64,000 nucleotides of DNA from Lotus japonicus (Eukaryota; Streptophyta; Magnoliopsida; Fabales; Fabaceae). Of this stretch, positions 59,907-64,000 are shown piece after piece. The position numbers and the translations under genes are program-made. Positions within the stretch are counted from its first letter, which is position 1, and the number at the start of each line of letters is the position of its first letter. The stretch lies in contig NC_080044.1 of assembly GCF_012489685.1 (NCBI RefSeq), positions 77,982,732 through 78,046,731 of the forward strand. The letters are read 5' to 3'. Under the pieces are notes generated by a model. That model ran no database searches, was not told where the DNA came from, and worked only from the letters and a program-made list of their open reading frames with translations.

Positions 59907-62112
59907 TCAATCTTCATCCTCGCTCTCATACTTAACAATAACATTTGAATCTAGCTTAGATAGATTTATCTCAATTCTCTTTGTCCCCTCCATCATATCT
60001 CCAAATTGATCTGTATATAGACACAACATAATATAACCAAGTTTAATAATGATAATAATCAATGAATATTTGTAATGGGAAACGAATTAAAAAAATTACA
60101 ACATTTATAACAAAACTTACCAGTATGTGAGAATCCATATAACCAATTATGGGAGCATATGAGAGCTTGCAGATTTTCCGAAAGCATACAACTTCTATAC
60201 TTGTTCAAAATAGAACTACCAATACTAAAAGCGGATTCAGATGCCACTGCGAATATTGGGAAGCTCAATACATCTCTGGCCATCAGTGCAACATCAACAT
60301 ATTGATGACTGCGGTTTTTCCAATAGTCTAAGGCAGTCTTATAACCATAATCTGATGGTATCTCTTCAAAATACAGATCAAGTTGAGTCATTCCAGCATC
60401 GTATTTTTTTTGTATCTCCCTTTCACAATGTTCCTAAGACATTTCAATCAAAGACAAAAATAAGATAAATATTAGGTGTGTGTTTAGACTTTAGATCCAA
60501 TTGAGCTCAATGTGAATGAACTTTCATTTCAATCCATAAGAAGTCTTATGTTCACTTTTTATCTCGAAACGAGTGCCAATGAGTATACAAACATAGCCTC
60601 AACAAGAGAACAATAAAAAAGAAACAAAGGACATAAACTTACTATCCAAGAATCCATTAGCGGATCGCTCATAGTCGAACCGCTTTTCCTTATAGTAACA
60701 CGTGAATCCAAATTACTTGAAGTTGATGCACCTTTGTTGGCATATTCCTTAAAAAGAGCAGATAAAGCTTTCCTCACATTGTTCACCTTATCTTTAGCCA
60801 CATTAATATCACCATATAATCTGTAGTATGCATCCTCCAAATATTTAAGCTTCCGACTAGGATCAAGAGCAAAAGCAAATGCAAGAATCATGCTATACTC
60901 ACTCAAATACTTTTCAAACTCGTCCAGCATCTTTCCAGCCATATCTTTTATCACACGATCTTCCCTCAACTTCATCTTTCTCAATGAAAGCTCTATTATC
61001 CACAAAATTCTATATAAATAAAGGTTGATTGTACGACATGTAGATCCATAACTCCTACTAGAAAGTTCATAAAAAGCCTTCAAGAATTTGCAGATCTTCT
61101 CTCCTCTTTCCCATTCTTCATTTGTTGGACAGTGCTTATACTTCATATCAGAACGCAAGCATTCAAAGGCACGGCGAAATTTGATTGCACTCTCAAGCAT
61201 CCGATAAGTGGAATTCCATTTACCCGATACATCCAAATGCAAGCCATCCTTAGTATCAATACCACCAACTTCTTCAACATATTGATAAAATTGTTTCAAC
61301 CTCGTGAATGACACACTCACATACTTCACACTCTTCCTTATTTTGTGTGTGAAATCACTCACAACCTTCAAACTCTCTTGAGCAATCAAATCCAAGATAT
61401 GAGCACCACACTTAAAATGGAAGAACTCTCCATCACTCAGCACACCATCCCAATAGCAAGGTCTTTCTTTAGAGTTCTGCAATTCATCATTGGATGAAGC
61501 AGAAGCAGAAGCAGAAGCATTATCCACAGTAATAGAGAAAATCTTCCTCTCTATCCCCCACCCGCACAGATAACGATCCAACTTTCTTGATAGCTCAAAA
61601 TCACTATGTGGAGGTGCCATGTGACCGAAATTCAACAACTTTGCATTTAACTTCCAATCCTCATCTACATAGTGAGCTGTTAGAGTAAAATACCCATGAG
61701 CAGCCTCAGAAGTCCAGTGTCGAAAGGTTAAACACAATCTCCCGCGAACACTAGCCAATTCCCTTTTGAGCTTCTGTTTTTCAAGCAAGTAAACCCTCAT
61801 CACATCAGCAGCAACATAATCTCTAGAATTAGAAACACACTGAGCCTGATCAGACGAAATGTACTTAGTGAGTGCTTGAAATCCATTCCACTCAACAAAC
61901 TCACAGGGAAGATCATGTTCTGTGACCATTTGCGCAATGAACTCATGAACAACCTTCTGATCAATCTTCCTTTCAACCCCCCCAACATTGTGATTTTTCA
62001 GGCCTTGAAGAGTTCTAGGTCTCTTCATTTGTGGTTCCAAAACTTGGCAATTGTTTCCAACACTAGTAGAATCACTCTCACTATTCCAACCCTCTTCCTC
62101 CATACACAGCAA
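59907..62112 (-). CDS. hAT-transposase-derived protein (DAYSLEEPER/RICESLEEPER-like)
   Basis: Exons 62112-60643, 60433-60121, 60010-59907; 1887 nt, 628 residues, GT-AG. It has the hAT fold without an N-terminal BED zinc finger. The motif holding the first catalytic Asp of hAT enzymes reads LTFRHWTSEAAHGYF (about residues 128-142), where active relatives have a D before the W; here it is His. The second Asp is kept (FSITVDNASA, residue 197). A middle helical domain (GKWNSTYRMLESAIKFRRAF, ILAFAFALDPSRKLKYLEDA) precedes the C-terminal dimerisation domain (ALDYWKNRSHQYVDVALMAR, FAVASESAFSIGSSILNKYR). The terminal exon adds an acidic tail ending ESEDED. Introns, no visible terminal repeats and loss of a catalytic residue suggest a domesticated host gene, with DNA-binding or chromatin roles known for relatives. 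The in-frame Met four codons later (MEEEGWNS) is an alternative start. Confidence 0.85.
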
Positions 62113-63186
62113 ATCAAATGAAAAACCCTAGAACTAGCGCATTGAAATCACAGTGTAAGAATCAAATCAAGAAATCATCAGCATTCAGCAACAACATTAA
62201 CAAGAGATACACAGATCATTGGACTATGAATAGCAACATACACAAATATTTCGTTAACAAATTTATGGTAGAAAAAATGAAAATGAAAATACCTGCGGTG
62301 ATTGTGAGAGAGAGAGAGAGAGTAAGCGAGAAAGTGAGAGTGAGATTTCATTTTGTTCCTGCAAATGGCGAGAATTTTGGGAGGGAGATTTGCGCGCGCG
62401 GTTTGGGGGGTTTTACGAGGATGGATAATAATATTAGTATTTAATTTTTATGACCAATGTAAATTAAATTTCTAGGGTTTTTCATTAGACTTGGAAAATA
62501 TCTTTACACACAACCAATAATTCGTTCCCCAGATTAGAAAATACTAAGTTTTTAATTTAATCTATATAAAAAAAATGTAACTATTTTTGAATATGTGGTA
62601 TTAAATTATTGAACGACATTGAGCAAAATTTAACTTTAACAATGACATAATCTTTGACAAGGTATATACCTTAATCTAAAAAAATACTAATATTAGTTTA
62701 AATACTAATATTGCTCCAATGTCGTTCAATAATTTAATACCACATATTCCGCCAAATCAGAAAATATCTTATTCTTTTAATTAAAATTAAAGTCAAATGT
62801 AATTATCTCTCCTATGTGGCATGCTTTGGTTGGATGACTGTGTAAAACTATTTTACACTGTCAGTGCATATCCATTAAACTCTTTGATTTAATATGAAAG
62901 TTTATGATAAATGTTACATCTCTTCTATATGGATAAAGTAATGGTTATATCGATTTTCTATAGTACCTATTACGTCACGAACACAAGAATTTTGAGTTAA
63001 GCAAATTAAAATTTGTTATTGGGGGAAATCACTATGAATGCTCAAAATTCTAACCAATGATAATAATTCATCTAGTTTCTTGTGCTAGCATTCAAAAATC
63101 CATGAATTTTCACTTAAATAATTTACTATGGTTAATGTTCATCATCTCTTTCTCTTTTCTTATTTTCTCTTTTCTCACTTTCTCTC
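62113..63186. other. Promoter side of the hAT-derived gene, MITE and AT-rich DNA
   Basis: A GA microsatellite at 62305-62340 lies in the likely 5' UTR. A ccgcag/gtatttt donor-like site near 62292 (minus) suggests a 5' UTR intron. A palindromic MITE lies at 62590-62748, and a partial end of the 23522 MITE family at 62833-62884. No gene seen. Confidence 0.5.
62590..62748. mobile_element. MITE-like palindrome, 37-bp arms
   Basis: The left arm 62590-62626 (starting aatatgtggtattaaattat) pairs with the right arm 62711-62748 (ending aatttaataccacatatt). Only a single-base difference was noticed (gacattgagcaa against ttgctccaatgtc). The centre is AT-rich with no coding. Confidence 0.8.
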
Positions 63187-63530
63187 CTACACCAAACACA
63201 CAATTAACCTAGCCCAATGGAGTGAAATCCCAACCAACCAAGCTTGAATGTAATTTGGAACACGAGTGGTCGAGTACTGCAACTCAAACTGTACAGCATT
63301 AAAAACAAAGCTTTCCAAATGCTCCAAACAACAGAACAAAATCTGGTGGACCAATTTATGAATTAAGATCCCATTCAATCCCTGAACAAGTGTAGAATGG
63401 TTTGACGATATATCTTTGCACAAATGACAAAAAGATCCTCAGTGAAAATAGCATCAATCATTCTTTGATTGGTCCAAACACCACCCTTTAGAAGCTTCCA
63501 CTGGAATGTTCTAATGCAATGAGTGCCCTC
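63187..63530 (-). mobile_element. LINE post-reverse-transcriptase remnant
   Basis: Minus strand: CYWEGTHCIRTFQWKLLKGG then VWTNQRMIDAIF and, after a shift, TILHLFRD, the zf-RVT region of plant LINEs. It continues into the tryptophan-rich linker seen before RNase H (CSVVWSIWKALF). Stops are present, no RNase H and no poly(A) seen. Confidence 0.6.
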
Positions 63531-63687
63531 CCAATAACAAATTCAGTTATGCCAGTCTAACATGGAGTAACAAATAATGGACCAATAGTGGATTTTTTTT
63601 TCTCTCTCTCTCTCACATGGATTATCTTGGGACCATATACTAAAGCCCCTCAAAACGCATGATGCCTTTGTGACTTGTGAGAACCCC

Positions 63688-63697
63688 TTATATATAG
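63688..63697 (+). promoter_or_regulatory. TATA box of the bHLH gene
   Basis: ttatatatag lies about 70 bp before the ATG at 63767, a normal spacing if transcription starts near 63720. Confidence 0.55.
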
Positions 63698-63766
63698 TAT
63701 CCTTCAATAACTAAGTTTATGATCACTCTAACACTAAAATACTTATTTCTTTATTCCAAGGAAAAA

Positions 63767-64000
63767 ATGGGACATGTATACCAAGACAGGCTATCGATTT
63801 CTATGGAAGAGTTATGTTCTGAAAATGGTAGCAGCAGGGGAAGGATGGGCAGGAAGAGCTACGACGATGACACCAGAACGTTCAAATCCAAGAACCTCGA
63901 GACCGAAAGGAAAAGGAGGGAGAAGCTCAGTTCCAGGCTCTTGATGCTGCGTTCTTTAGTGCCCATCATCACAAATGTTAATCACCTAACAAAATTCATT
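63767..64000 (+). CDS. DYT1-like bHLH transcription factor, first exon only
   Basis: Exon 1 63767-63976 encodes 70 residues beginning MGHVYQDRLSISMEELCSEN and ending in the basic region and helix 1 of a bHLH domain: FKSKNLETERKRREKLSSRL then LMLRSLVPIITN. A GT donor follows at 63977, exactly where DYT1/AMS-class genes are interrupted before the MNKATI segment of helix 2. The rest lies beyond the window. Arabidopsis DYT1 starts the tapetum programme in anthers, and the short N-terminus and basic region fit that subfamily best. Assignment is by family resemblance; other subfamily III bHLHs are possible. Confidence 0.8.
   Translation, partial: MGHVYQDRLSISMEELCSENGSSRGRMGRKSYDDDTRTFKSKNLETERKRREKLSSRLLMLRSLVPIITNVNHLTKFI

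Overview
This is a 64 kb piece of plant nuclear DNA. It is AT-rich and its genes carry canonical GT-AG introns. The gene content is plant-typical: a plastid-targeted shikimate kinase, a PLS-class PPR protein, a NOI/RIN4-like protein, a plastid ABCF protein, a plant serpin and a DYT1-like bHLH. Repeat style and gene families point to a eudicot, most likely a legume; that last step is inference. No tRNA, rRNA or CRISPR locus was recognised.

Layout from left to right. 0-2 kb: a decayed transposon copy containing three 316-bp tandem units. 2-4.3 kb (-): an IRE1-like gene with membrane segment, altered kinase and KEN RNase but no visible lumenal sensor. 5-9 kb: LINE RNase H remnants, a serpin fragment and a broken serpin gene. 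9-10.4 kb: a Helitron end. 10.4-14.5 kb: a giant, nearly perfect inverted repeat (arms 2.1 and 1.8 kb) around a 224-bp piece of LINE reverse transcriptase. 15.5-22.3 kb (-): a complete 10-exon shikimate kinase gene with a young non-autonomous copia-like LTR element in intron 8. 23.5 kb: a MITE. 24.4-29.4 kb: a Helitron and a 204-bp tandem array. 30.5-33 kb (+): an intronless PPR gene. 35.4-36.7 kb (-): an F-box gene broken by a 4-bp duplication. 38.7-40.5 kb (+): ribosomal protein eL6. 42.8-45.7 kb: a complete PIF/Harbinger transposon with TAA target duplication. 46.8-48.7 kb (-): a NOI gene. 51.2-52.6 kb: two LINE remnants tail to tail. 52.8-57.3 kb (+): ABCF5-like. 58.3-59.0 kb (-): a small secreted LEA-like protein with a SINE in its intron. 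59.9-62.1 kb (-): a hAT-transposase-derived gene that has lost a catalytic Asp. 63.2-63.5 kb: a LINE remnant. 63.8 kb to the end (+): first exon of a DYT1-like bHLH.

The genes do not form a pathway; this is ordinary plant gene order with many transposon insertions. Exon models for shikimate kinase, eL6, ABCF5, the LEA-like gene and the hAT gene were built by eye from splice sites, and each sums to a multiple of three, which supports them. The most unusual features are the hairpin-capable inverted repeat, the pseudokinase-type IRE1, the gutted but transposase-intact Harbinger element, and a set of ultra-short poly(A) insertions with clear target-site duplications.
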